Source: Stratiolaelaps scimitus
Taxonomy: Eukaryota; Arthropoda; Arachnida; Mesostigmata; Laelapidae
Length of the DNA: 64,000 nucleotides
Direction of reading: 5' to 3'
Assembly: GCA_019614645.1 (NCBI GenBank)
Contig: JABWDB010000001.1
Span: forward strand, 17,587,501 to 17,651,500
The notes beneath the pieces are model-generated. The model did no database searches. It was not told the DNA's origin and saw only the letters and a list, made by a program, of their open reading frames with translations. Within the stretch, counting starts at the first letter, position 1; the number at the start of each line of letters is the position of its first letter. The translations under genes were made by a program, and so were the position numbers. Of this stretch, positions 23,664-36,400 are shown piece by piece.

Positions 23664-26600
23664 ATGTATATTATATATATAAATATATATATATATATTA
23701 TCTGCAATAGCAGAGGTTAATATAATTTTAATGATTATGATTTATTAGTACTAACGGGGAATCTCATGTCGATTCGCTTTGCATGAATGGCTCTTTGCAG
23801 GTCAGTCTTTCGTAAGCGTCAACTTCAATGCGCTATATGATAGATCTGCTAGTGTTATAATAATTTTCCGGTCCGCCCTACACACTCAGTGAATGTAATA
23901 TACATATAAATCTGGCTACCTGATATTATTTGCTGCGGCGCCGCTATATTTTACTAGCCAGAGTAACTCTAGGGTGCGTCCTCTTCGTTGGTCTACCCTT
24001 GGACGTCCTAGATGGCGCTACCTGCCCCGTTCGCTTGAATCCCCTGGAACCTCTCCCATTCGGCGGGCCTTTCCCAATCCGGGGGCCAAAACAGCCCCAG
24101 GCTACCCCCGGTCGTCTGTGTATGCGCGGAGTACTGCCATTGCGGGGTCATGTGATTTGTGTGTTCCGTGGGCGGCAGACGACCACAGCGTGTTCTGTTT
24201 CCATCGTTTGCACGCGACCCACTGAACTGGTCTTCCATCTGCACTCTGCACAGGACGAAAAGTCGAAGGAGAAACCCAGTGGAGTGCCAAACACCTCGAG
24301 GCGGTCACGAGGCGTGGTGAAGTGAATTTTCAGTTAAAAAAAATAGTCCGTGTCAGCCTACGGCTCCAACGATGTTCCCGACAATGTTGCGGGACTCGCA
24401 GACGCACCATGAGTGTCTCATGGAGATATATGTGAGTTGAACTTGCAGTGTTACCGAGAACGCCTGAGTAGGATGATAAGCTGTTGCTCTTATATGAGCT
24501 ATCCGAAAGCCAGCTAAATAGTCGAAATCGAGGAGAAAATCGATCTGTACCTAGATATGGATGTGATAGCTATTCATTTGTTCATGTATCAGTGTGTTTA
24601 GAATGCCTTGTTTTTTTGATAATCTTGGATTATCCGTACTGCCAAGTAAATCACACTTCGCTGATAAAAGGTGCATAACCAAAGCGTCGTCGCTTGAGTG
24701 GCCAAACGGCCTGTCACCGAGCACATCCGCATGGCTCGTTGTGTTTTCTTAGAGAAGATGCACAGATCATGTGTTGATCGACGACGAGAAGATTCCGTAC
24801 TCTTCCTTAAATGGATGCGTGATGGAATGACCAAATCTGGAAGCATCATCCCAGGATGCCCATAGGGGCTCGCTTATGGATAATGCATTACTCAGACGTC
24901 AGTCTAGTTCAAGCACCCATTTATTCAAAGGGGCTCGAAGCTGCGGCCAAAAGAAAAAACCACACTTCTAATTAAGGCGCTCTGTTCTGGTTTTGTCTAA
25001 ATTATCAACCGAGTACCAGACATGTGTAGACGAAGTACGCCATTAACCGAGTGATTTAATCATTACGAAGAGCCATCGGGCTATTCTGTGTTATTCTGTT
25101 ATTTGATCAAAAAGCTTCAATGGATGGCCTAGCGAGAGTTGCCATTTTAGAGCCAATTTTTTTGCAGAATATATATATATATATATATGTATCTTACGTG
25201 CAACCTTATATAACAGTATGCACAGATTAGCAATCTAAATAACTGGTCGGGTTATAATAATAATAATTATAATTATTATGGACCAGTTATTCTATTATTA
25301 TATATTGGTGATTCTACTAAAAATTCTCTCGAGGCAACACGAGCTAAGCAACTCTCCAACACTTATTCGTTGGTGGTTTGATTCCCTACATACGGTCGTT
25401 ACAGAAATATTGTTTCACCGGTTGACGATCTTAGCAAATGTCATAAAATCTTGCAATGTGTCACGTTTGTAAACGCGCAATATTCGGATGCTATTTTTAA
25501 AGAGCTTCATTCTTCTCTTTGTGAAACTAGAATAATAATAATAATAATAATACTAATGCGTGACAATATAAGTGCACACTTGTATTGTGCACACTTGTAC
25601 ACGTTTCAAAATGAAATAAATATGGAGATACAATAAATTGACTGTTTTTCATTGAAGGGAGGAATAGTTTCGAATGAGATGCTGATAATAAAACAGCTCT
25701 ACTTATGCTGTGCGCGTTTCAACTGTCTTAGAATACCATTCCTATCCAACCGGAGTTTTTAGTGATACGGCTTCGATTGTGAGTGCTACAAAAATTATTA
25801 TAGTCATTTATGATGAGTAGCCACTATCCAAATGAGTGCAGCATATACCAAGCAACATTTGACCGGCTTAACTGGTGAAACATTTATGCCCCGAGAAGAA
25901 TTATTCACAAGATGCTACTCTATGAAAGTTACGAGTTTCAAATCGGGGATCTTCTTCGTCGCTGTCTATCAGGCACAAGTCCAATACGTGGACTTTTATT
26001 TGCGGCTTGGTGCCTATGCGTTTGGCCACCACCACGATAAATGTCAGGAGGAAAGGTCCACATTTTCTTGAGGCCGCCCCAGGTTTGAATTTTCTACCTG
26101 AGTCATATCCCAGCACGAGTGTATTTATCCAGGCTTTGATCTATAGGTGCAGCGACGCTGCCGCTTCAGCCATTACTAAGCTAAAAATGCACGGTAGACT
26201 ACTTCGGGCGGGATACGGGTCAAAAAAAATGTTCGTCCAATATGAGAACGTTTTTGTTATATTCACATACATTGATACATATAGTCTATTTTCACAAGAA
26301 CCAGAGTTGGAATACATATAAATATGTATACAGGTTACTTCGAACAAAGCTTCTTTCCGCATTATTCCAGCATTGTTCACACTCAGATCCCACTGCCGTT
26401 TTCATGTCTCTATCTGCATAAGTGTACACTTCCACAAATACCAGTTATCTATGGTTCGGATGAAGTTAATATGGTTCGGATGAACATCACATATACAGCT
26501 ACCTATAAGCTTCTCGAAAGATAAGGCTGTTACTGAAGATCCTCTGTTACGTAGTCGATGCGTCCAAGGCCTAACTAGCACAAATCGGCCGCCGAACATT

Positions 26601-27373
26601 TCACTAGACTCGTCGGCAACCGAATGTCATCCAAACTGTGATGCGCGCGAACCCTATTAGCGGTGGCGACAGCTCACTAAAGCAACTGTCTGCCGGGGGG
26701 ATCTTCATAATTAAAGCGCTAACCAACTATGTATTCCTTGTGGTTGTGTACTGTATCGAGGGTAAATGTCAACAGCTACAGACATCAAGGTTCTGTCGTT
26801 GACAACCGCTGCTACTCAGAGATAGCAGCTACCCGATCGAAGGCCAATCAAAGTGCGTGTTGGCCTCGCCGTAATAGTCCGAGGTCGGTATCCCTGCCGC
26901 CGACTCAGAACACGACCTAATGAACATTCAAGGTTCACTTCTTGTCTTTGCTGCACCAAGCGGCTTCTGGTGAGAGCAGCCTCATAGACGCTCGCATTCT
27001 CGTCACCTATCTTAGACTAAGACCGGAATGGACGCGTTACAGGATGTCATTCGTTGGGTTCGTGTCGTTGCGTTTCAGCGGTGACTTTGTTTGAAAAAGC
27101 AAACAAATTTACGATGTTTTTTTGAGTGACTTTAGGGGCGCCATGATTCTTCTTGCGTGCTACTCAAATTGTTAGTGATACTTGACACAAAAAGCATGAC
27201 TTGTTTCTGGGTGGATTATGGATCCATTTTCCTGTTTTCAAATGATACTCGGTAATGCTAGTGTCAATGATGTGGATTACGGCAGGTATTTATGCAAGCA
27301 TACAATAATTAGGAATTATTCAGATATGTAGAGATTTATATATTTCCATCTAATGTTCGCTATTCTGCTACAG
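23664..27373. other. Upstream region of TBC1D19 exons; no exon identified
   Basis: The missing N-terminal exon(s) of the TBC1D19 gene should lie here or further left, but I could not pick one out. The region includes a GC-rich block at 23.99-24.30 kb with several overlapping open frames, TA and AAT tracts (25169, 25257, 25530), and short direct duplications near 25572 and 26452. Some frames at 25832-26321 are open without support. Confidence 0.4.
25169..25188. repeat. (TA)n microsatellite
   Basis: TA run of about 20 bp. Confidence 0.85.
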
Positions 27374-27455
27374 AATATGCTGAATACGACGCCGACGGAG
27401 AACCTCAATCACGACTATTTGCAGCAACTCTTTCAACGGCACATCGAACGTCTAA
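27374..27455 (+). CDS. TBC1D19: TBC1D19 exon (first found)
   Basis: Acceptor TTCTGCTACAG, donor AA/GTAAGT, one base carried over. It encodes [20 protein letters not shown] and QRHIERL, aligning with the helical segment before the WEKKL-type motif of human TBC1D19. The ATG at 27377 may be internal rather than the start codon. Confidence 0.75.
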
Positions 27456-30400
27456 GTAAGTAAATAGCAACAAGATTTTCCAATCTGTCACTATTTTAGG
27501 TCGTGATTATACCCTGAGTTCGTTGTTGCCTGAGACCGCTTTTAGTGGAAACCTAACCACGGGTGGGTTTCCAGTGGCAAGGATAATTACAGAAAAATGA
27601 TTAGAATAGATAGAGATAGTGTTCTACGAATGCCAGCGGAAGATAATCAATGCCTTCGGTTGCTTGTTTGCGATATGCTTGTTTAGTGTGGGCTCTTCGA
27701 GGCGCACGCCAATCAATGCGGTCTTTCGCTTGCAGATTTGTCAATCATAGTAGGAGCATGATTTGCGTATTATTCTACTCCTTTTAAGTGCAAATCTGCA
27801 GCGGCGGGGATCGAACCCGTGTGAGCACCTACGTGTTTCCTCCTCCGATTGCCGAAGGTAGACGCACCTACCTCGCCACCAGGCAGTATCTTTCTAATGT
27901 AATACGAAGGGCTGATTCAAGAAGGGCGCCATTTGGCGTTAATGGGGAGGCGACGCAAGTGAATTGTGGAGAATTCTGATTTTGTAGCTCGGTATCTTGG
28001 GCATGTTCGTACATTATTTGAATTTTGATTTGGAATATTGGCCACGGCGAGTAATGACTGCATGACTGTATCGGATAGATGTAGATCAAACGAGTGTTCC
28101 TTGACTGCCCATGTCTGTTGTATGCGTCCGGCATCGGTCGAATTCATAGCTAGCCGTCATGAACAACCTTTTTTTTCGGGTAATAAATTCGATGTCAAAT
28201 TCTCGATTATCAGGGACGACCTACAGATCTAGAGATGCTAATAATTATGAGTGATTAACGCAGAGGATATCAAGGCCATCGAGGAAGCACTACGCCACGA
28301 ACGATTAGAGGAGATGGATGATCCTTTACTCAGAAAGGCCCCTATCCATCGACATGAGGATATGTGGGTTGGCAATTTTTTACTTTAATTAGAGAGTGGA
28401 GTTTTGCCTGGCGGCGTCCGGTAGAACTTCATTGGTCACATCAAATCTTCAAATATACCATCGTGTGGTTTCGATGCGAATGCCAGCAATCTCTGTTCTC
28501 GTTTTCTAAACTAGTATCTTCCACGACGACAGGTTGTGAAATCTCTGCCTGCTCGAACAAACGATTATGTTCAAATGCCTTAAACATTTGTGACCCTCCT
28601 GTATCATTATTTTATTATGAGCGCGTGAGTATTTTCGTAATCACACTTCCGTCAATAAAGCAACATTTACATTATTGTATTGTACCTACGTCAATTAGCA
28701 AATTTGTATCTGCGAAACCCCTCAACACCTGTTATTATCCGAAGATATTGAAACATATTATACGAGTCAGCCAACTCAAGTTTGTCAAGCGAACATTATT
28801 ATTGTTATTATTATGATTATTATTTTTATCCCAGTACAAGCAGCTTGCATCATCGCTAAATGCACGACAGTCGATCCGGCATGGTTCCCATAGCTACGTT
28901 CCATGTTTGTTAAATGGCGTTGTAAATAAGCTATGCTAATGAAACCGAACTGAATTCATACCACAACAATTGTACACCTATAAAACACCTAAAACTTTGG
29001 GCTAACAGGTCACAATCACTTTTGTGAGATTTAATATGCACGCCTTTACGTAGAGATAGTCTAGAATACAAGAACTTGAGCCTATTCAATTGAGGATCGA
29101 TACGTCTACGGTGGTCACTAGGCGTACATCACAGGCCATCATATATTGGCGTACGAGGGCGGTATCAATTGTTTGTATTTTGGGTGTTGTCCTGAGCGCG
29201 TTCCCGTTTTGTTTTAAAGCTCCTAACAGCCGTTACGAATATTGTGGAGCAACCAGGGCATTCGGTCGACTCTGTGGTACTCTCTCACCGCTCATCCACT
29301 TCCCTGAATCGCTATACGTATCGTTTTTATATTACTCGTCCCTAGAGATATATTTTCTGTCTATGTTTATTCAAACAGAGAGTAGTTAGGAATTATTTCT
29401 AGGGATTATAGGGGGGGGGGGCTGAGGTGGCCTTTCTGTCTATAGTTTTCCAACGCATGAATTACAAGAGCACATTGATCATTCACTAGCTGTGACCCGA
29501 AACACCGAATTAGACACAGAGAACAAATGAGCCGACGCAGAAAAACTGCTCGGTCCACATAAGTGTCCTGTGCTCTTGTGAAAGAATAGGCTTTTGCATC
29601 TCTCTGTATGTTTTCAAATCGCATATCTTGCGTTAAGGCCACGTTGGGATCTATGGTGAAGGGAAGCCTACTTAAGTTGAATGTTGTTGGTTACACATTT
29701 CTTATCGACTGTACTCTGTTCCAAATTTCCAGAGTACAAGGAACGGCTCAATAATGAAATGGTACACACGGAAATCAAGAAAGATGAATGCCCTATATAT
29801 ATCGAGGCTCAGGTAAGTCGCCAGCCCAGTTGCGTTGAATGCTCATTCAAATAATACTGAACTCTCGGTTATAACAACATGATATCGCTGAATTTCCAGG
29901 CGAAATGGGAAGAAACAATGAAAGAGCGTCTACAGGGTCTTAGCGATGTTCTTGGCTATCCTACAACACGAGTGGTAAGTGCTTCGCATTGTGAGGATTC
30001 ACCCATAGATGTTCAGCTTACATCGCCGATTGGCTTGCACGGGAAAAAATTAATCATTTTCTCAATGCGCTCCTCCTTGATATCCCACTCGGCTCGTGTA
30101 TATAGCCCACTGAAGACTCTAGTCGAAGCCCAAGCCACGAAGACAATCGTCTAGTTGAGGCGACGAATTCAGACGACGCCAATGATCCGACCTCAAAAGT
30201 GATCGGTCATTCGCGAACGATGACCTCATCATCGTCGTCTTGGCCTAAGCAACTTCCAGCGGCGTGCGTTCAACCGACGGCTCAAAGCAACTTCGGGCCT
30301 CTGCTATCCCTCTGGAGTGGAATCTTGTGCTGTGACAGTCAAATGTTGACGTCGAATCCTACATCAATACATCCTGCAGCGACACTTCCGGCTGCTGAGG

Positions 30401-33400
30401 TTTGCCTATTGTTCATTGAAGTGTGACGTTTTCACGTCGTCCTAAAACGAGAACGTAAACCCTCCGGTATTGTTACTCAGCACGCTACGTAGGAGCAGCC
30501 AGATGGGATGATGATGACAACAACAACAACCACAACAACCACAAAGCAACCTAAAAAATAATCCAAGCATTGGCCCGGCTGATTCTAAACACGTGCGCCC
30601 GATATAAATAACCGTAGCATAGAGAGTTACCGCCGTACAAAGTACTCATACATCTAATAACTTAGATATCATTAAGCTGTTATTGTAGCCGCTAATTATG
30701 TGAGTCCACACAGCACCGTCGAGTTCTTCAGTCTCTTGATCAAAGTTGATATTACATCATACAGGACGTAAAAAAAATAAAATCTTACGTCTAACGCATC
30801 AGTGTAGCCATAAACCAATGTAGAATAGACTCCCCACGCTCCGCACTTGTGAACTAAGATTGACTACGAGAAATTAATTATTGTATAATAGATATTAAGA
30901 TACAAAATAATATGAAATAAATGTATGTGTCTGTCCTAGTAGAAGTAGTGTCTACAATCAAAGCAATAGAGATCAAAATGTACCGACAGCTAGATAGAAA
31001 ATAAAATAGCAAACAGATGACTCGAACTGCTGCAAGCAATTGAGCACGTGTGACATAAAAAAGAGAGCTTAAGCATTGTAAAATTGCAGCTCCTTCAATA
31101 AACCAATAAACCTTTACCTTTACCTTTACCTTTACGACGCGTCCAAGCATGGTCTCGGCACCCCAGTCACTGTCCTTTTGCAACGAAGTCCGTAAAACGA
31201 AATGAGAAATAGCTGAGCCGGCGTAAATCTAAAGTCATCAGTTAAATAAATTCGTTATAAAAAATGTAAGAGATAGCTGAATGCGCCACATAAGTCAAGC
31301 ACATTAATTAAATAGATTGACAGTGATTAAAAGAAATAAAAAAAGGTGCCACTGGAGGCAATTCTTTATCTTTCAATGGGCGAATAGGGTGTGCCGGTAC
31401 CACTTGCAGGCGCGTCATGCAACCGCTCAAGAAAGCGACGAGCGACTGTCTCAGAGGACGAAGCTGGACCAGTCAATCGTTAATCCTGGCTTTGGCCTTT
31501 TTCAGCGGGAGAACTCTGTTGAGAAGTACAGTATACTCGCGCTTTGGGATAAACACTGCGAACTTGGTAAGTGAAATGTCTTGAAATTTTTGACTCAAGT
31601 CGATAGTACTCATTAGGTGCTTGTTTATCGCCGTCGTCTCTTGCCCCCTAGTGCAGCACCGTACGCAAACATTTCACGACATCTAGGATTATGTCTTACA
31701 GAGCAATCATTTTTTACTCAAGCCGTATTATTACGCTGATTCCCCCCTTCACTTCAACATCTGTTTATACAACATGTTATATATAACATGTAATTCATTT
31801 ATTGTTGCGTCATGTAAAACATGTGGAAATACCTCCAGGATGACAATTTGGACTTAAGGCCCAGGGTATGGTAAGCCACCTTAGAAAAGAGCAGCACAGC
31901 TGTGCTGAAAACCGTGATGATTTATAGACACGTGCGCAGACAAGCTGGGGTTCTATTTTTTGGACGTACCTTATTCAGCTTTGATCAGGATGTCATTCGG
32001 TTCGGCGTTGAGTTATTCTTCAAAAAAAGTTCTTCTTTAATCATGTTTGCTGACGTCGCATAGCGTTACAGACTTTGCCATAAGCCAACTGATTATTGCA
32101 AAGACTTAGACCTCATGTTGACTTCGCGGGACGCAGGGTCGAGTCCCGCGACTTGATATATAAGAGAACATTGTAAAAATTTCAGTTCCTTTACTAAATC
32201 AATAAACCTTTACCTTTGAGCGATTTGGACTTCGTCAAATCATTATGGCTCAAGCTTCTGTGGGTGTTATACTTATGGGAACTGGCTCGATCCAAATATC
32301 ATGTGGCATGCTAAACCCCGTGAGACAATGCGCCACATTATCTAGACAAGCTTCGTGCAGTACTATTTCAATAAATGTTCACCTTAATTCGTTAAGGTAT
32401 AAGTGCCGAAAGCCCCGTATGAACGGTGCAACTATGTCCGAATGATCCAGTGACTTTCGTAGGCTATTGTCCTTAACAGGTAGGACGAAGCAGAGAGGCG
32501 AACATTCGAAGACTCGTTCAGACGATTCCTCTTATCCAGCTTCAACCGCTTTGCCGTTGACCCGCCCATCTTACCGTATAATAAATATATATAATTTGCG
32601 GCGAGTCTTGTCACGGCTCAAAATGTCAAAAAGTATATTCGTTGCCCAGGACGTTGGCGTCGAAAGGCTCGATATCACCGATATCCATTCCATGTTCTCT
32701 GTTCCTGTCATTTTGCGCCATGAGCACACATATGACATGGGGTAGACACCGATCTCATCGGAGTACACGTCCGCATACGATATAATATCGGTCATCGTCC
32801 CACGGACGATTGGACGGTAGACAAAGCCGATACATACACCAAATGTGTTTCTACCTGTCTCGTGCTTGAGCCCCACCTGAACTGTCCCCGTCCATCCTCA
32901 CTCAGTCTTACCTTGGATCGTCTCCATTTCGACGTGCCGTGACATCCCTGTCGACATACGTAGATATGCATATCCAGAATAGACACGCTCTGCTAAATGT
33001 GCGGGTCTCCACTGTCCACGATTTCTCCCGCTCTCGTTCGCCTTCACCGGACGAGAGGTGTCTATCCCAGTGTCGATGTCCCGAATACGCGAAGCTCCCA
33101 ATGACCGGACGCAGTATGATCGGCCTGGTGTATAGCCTACGCCTCGGACTAATCTCGTCTACCTTACAGCGTAGCGTACTGGTGTTTCTGCCATCCCCAA
33201 CGCGGGGTAACTGGGGCCAGAATCTCTTTTTAATGCACATTATGATGGTTGGTGGACCCAGTTCGTTCTACAGCTGTTGTGCGGCGACGCCAGTGTATTA
33301 CGAGCAGGTATAGAGCCCGTGAGCGCTATACGGTTTCGAAGCAACTGCGCCATTTTTACGCCCGGTTGGCGTTGCACTTTGATAGTTCGCTGAGAGCGAA

Positions 33401-36400
33401 TTAAACTGACCCGCTTCTCGTGACCGAGCGAAACACGGGCCAGCAGCCGTTAGCCTGCCTAGCAGATATATATGTTCTCGTTCTGGGTAGCATTTTCCTA
33501 ACTCTCATATGCGTGTGTAGTGCCCACAAACCCACTGTATATCCAGTGAGGTGAATCGTCTAAACATGATGAATAAACATGTTCTATGTTCAACCTATTG
33601 CATCGTCGCGTAAGAAGTTTTGACCATCAAGCACATGCGTTAAATATGGTGATGTTCATTCACTGCATATTTTTTTGGCTTAACGGGCTATTTGCAAAAT
33701 TGGCGATTAAAATTAGCCGAAACGTGTAGTTTCTCTTTTAATCAATGCCTGATGATGGATTGCTCTGTATACGGGTCGCGTTATACAGGTTTAGTGAACG
33801 GATAGGGGTTATCGCTACGCAACTTCTACTAGCGAGGTCAAATGATCGAATTTTATGTCACAATGATGCTTGTAAACATTTTGCGATCTATTCCCCGCCC
33901 TCAGAGGTCGTAGAGCTCATGTCTTTTGAAGTCTTCTTCATTCATTTCATAATAGCACCTATTCTATATAGATCAACCGTTCCCAGCCAGAGTGGAAATA
34001 GGGAGACGGGAGGGGAGGGGGGGATGGGTCTAACAGGTGATTTGGCGGTTCTCTTGGGACTCTTTCACGTTTCACACATTGCGCGGTAACTTTTCAGTTC
34101 GAGCATCCAAGGAGAGCCACAGAGAGGGGGGGGGGATTTCTACAGTCCGAAATAATCGTTAGTGAAACGAGACTAATGTTGACCGCAAACTAGCCAGATG
34201 ACTGGCATAACACATGGCAAAGGGAGATACCGAGGGATCAAGACAGAGACGAAGAGAGAGAGAGAGAGAGGAGTGGGTGGTGGACTTGGTGTAGCGTAGA
34301 CGAAGGTGGCCCGAGTCGGTGCGACCCGATGGCACCGCTGGTCTCGAATATTTCTCCGAACAGAGTCCTTGATTTGAATTCCTAGCAGAACTGTTGTCAC
34401 AACTAACCAGCGTTCTACAGAAATCGTGTAGCTTTTTGAAGGACACCATCTCCGTCGCAAACGTATTCATCCAATAGCGTTTTTTGTTTTTGTAGATGGC
34501 GGATTTTTAAGGGAAGTTTGTTCGCCAAGCGATTCCTGAAACGCGCCAGCCCAAGCCGTCTCTAGCACCGCCGCCATCGCAATGCTGCGCGATGGGTGAA
34601 TCGGAAGAAGCTGGTTTCGTAGTTCGCTCACGTCGTAGCAAGCGACTGTTTCGCGCAGTGTCCCCCGGAGCAACTCTCGAACAACCCCGGTTACTGGGTC
34701 GAGCTGGCGTATGGCGTATGTTTTGAGGTTCCGATAGACGGTTATTGTAAAGGCGACGCCCGTCCCGAGACGCCTCTTCATGGTGCGGCTACATGGGAGC
34801 GTTCAACGGCTCACCGGCTCATCTGCCATTGAACACGTCGACCGATCGGGTCCTTACTTGTACTAGAATTGCTAGCTACAAATTTCTGTTGGAGAATGAT
34901 TGTTGCAGTTGGTTGGTATTACCGCTACATTCCAGTCAGTTTGCTCTTAACTAGACATGATTGCGACTGAAGCTGTTACCGTGCCCAGCTGTGATGATGT
35001 TATACCAATGAATTCCATGGCAATCCATATTTGATTGTTGACTGTGAAATGGATCGGTATTTGAATTTGGCAGCGGGGGCGGTTGAGACGATTAGCTGAT
35101 ACACGGTCAGTTTAGCTAATTTCGATATGACCTTGAAACTAAATGGTGTTTTTGCAAAAAAAGTGCCTGCGTCTATATTGTATGTCTATGCGGTTTGACT
35201 GGTTATTTTGCAAATCAGCTTGACTCGTCGGTAGTTCTAGCATATTTATTCTCTGCATATGCCTAGGGTTTGTGAATACCCGAAACAGAAGCTTGCGTGA
35301 TGTGAGGATCTCCACCAGAAACGCTCGCCTATGAGTACTTACCTACTAATTTGCAGCAAGATTGAAAACACGATCACAACTTTCTGCTTTGGTGACTTTT
35401 ATAGTTCTATCTTACCTGACTGGTAATAAGTTATGATATTATGGTTTTACCTTTTTTCCAGATATCAACTCCATAGGGCACTTTATCTCAGCCGAGGAAC
35501 TGAGACCTCTCATCAAACCTCTGTAAGTTGCACGTTCATGAATCCCATAACTGGCCGTATCCTAATGAGTGACCCTTAGTTGGCCGACGTTATTTTATAA
35601 ACGGGTGTGTCCAGAAGAATCAGCCCATCTAAGCACTATATTTTTGAGTCCATATGGGCTTAGCTCGTGCAGTTCTGCTTGACGCGAATGACCCCTTATT
35701 CCACGTTCGATCCATAATATATGCGGGCAATTCTCGATGGCGGGCGAGGCCATGAATTCATTTCAAAGCCGGCGACTCATCGCTACTCTGCGAGAAAATA
35801 ATTGCCAAGTAAAAACTATGCCAGCCGCCTTCCCACTACCAATGCGCCGATATCAATCGTGCGGTGGAAATAGGCACCAATAATACGCATTGCATATTAT
35901 TGCTTGTATGAGATCTCTTACTATCATACTATAGAATCATTCAGACGATTCAGCTATAACTCTAGTGAGTGGATAGCTTCAGGAGATGCGTATTACAACG
36001 TGACTCGCCTTGGAATTGGGCACTCCACCGGACGCCTGCAGCGTCTCGCTGCCGGATGAACGAATGGACGATCTGTCCACACTTGCATTTCATTAAGGCC
36101 AAGCCTGAGCTACAATAGTAGCAATAGCCAGCAGTTGACAGAAATCGGTTATACTTCCGATCTGAATGTGGCCCAATGTCCCGATAGGTCGTTGAAGTAT
36201 GGTTTTAGCGGGCAGTAGTAAAGTATGGTTTTTGCCATCCAAGTCAAGCCCCCCCGGGGGCACTGGATCGGCCCACTTTTATCGAGATCGGAATATCTCT
36301 GGTGGTGTCCGTGTGGCGTTTGAGGAAAATTTCCTTCCTCCTTCCTCTCAAAAGAATAAGGTCGTTGAAGTATTACTGAATAACGATGCTGTGGCCTGTC

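Larger units (their letters stand above)
27456..29732. other. TBC1D19 intron
   Basis: It contains a tRNA-like repeat (27787-27892, minus), the candidate cassette exon (28264-28367), TTA-repeat DNA near 28800 and a retroelement tail (29356-29440). The 150-codon open frame at 28364-28816 lacks any feature of a real gene. Confidence 0.7.
31567..35461. other. TBC1D19 intron
   Basis: Contains a 20-bp perfect palindrome (31772-31791), a SINE-like copy with tRNA-like head (32100-32218), and a 1-kb zone (32.25-33.3 kb) open on both strands, including a minus-strand stretch (32571-32876) with coding-like codons. A GA tract lies near 34250, and a 104-codon minus-strand ORF at 34467-34781 has no recognised domain. 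Confidence 0.6.

Noticed and set aside
23930..24325. 131-codon plus-strand ORF in a GC-rich block
   Set aside because: Several overlapping frames on both strands are equally open, so composition explains it. There are no splice sites or domains. It could be a decayed element, but I cannot tell.
27787..27892. Functional tRNA gene
   Set aside because: The B box is exact, but the spacing and stems do not form a cloverleaf. It recurs as a repeat and is called SINE-like instead.
28364..28816. 150-codon plus-strand ORF
   Set aside because: AT-driven open frame in an intron. It has no domain, irregular composition, and ends in a TTA repeat giving poly-Leu.
31317..31505. Upstream extension of the TBC1D19 exon at 31506
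   Set aside because: The frame is open but lies before a strong acceptor. Including it breaks the alignment with TBC1D19 and leaves no phase-0 acceptor upstream.
34467..34781. 104-codon minus-strand ORF
   Set aside because: It reads fairly protein-like, but there is no homology I recognise and no splice context. It was left out of the gene list.
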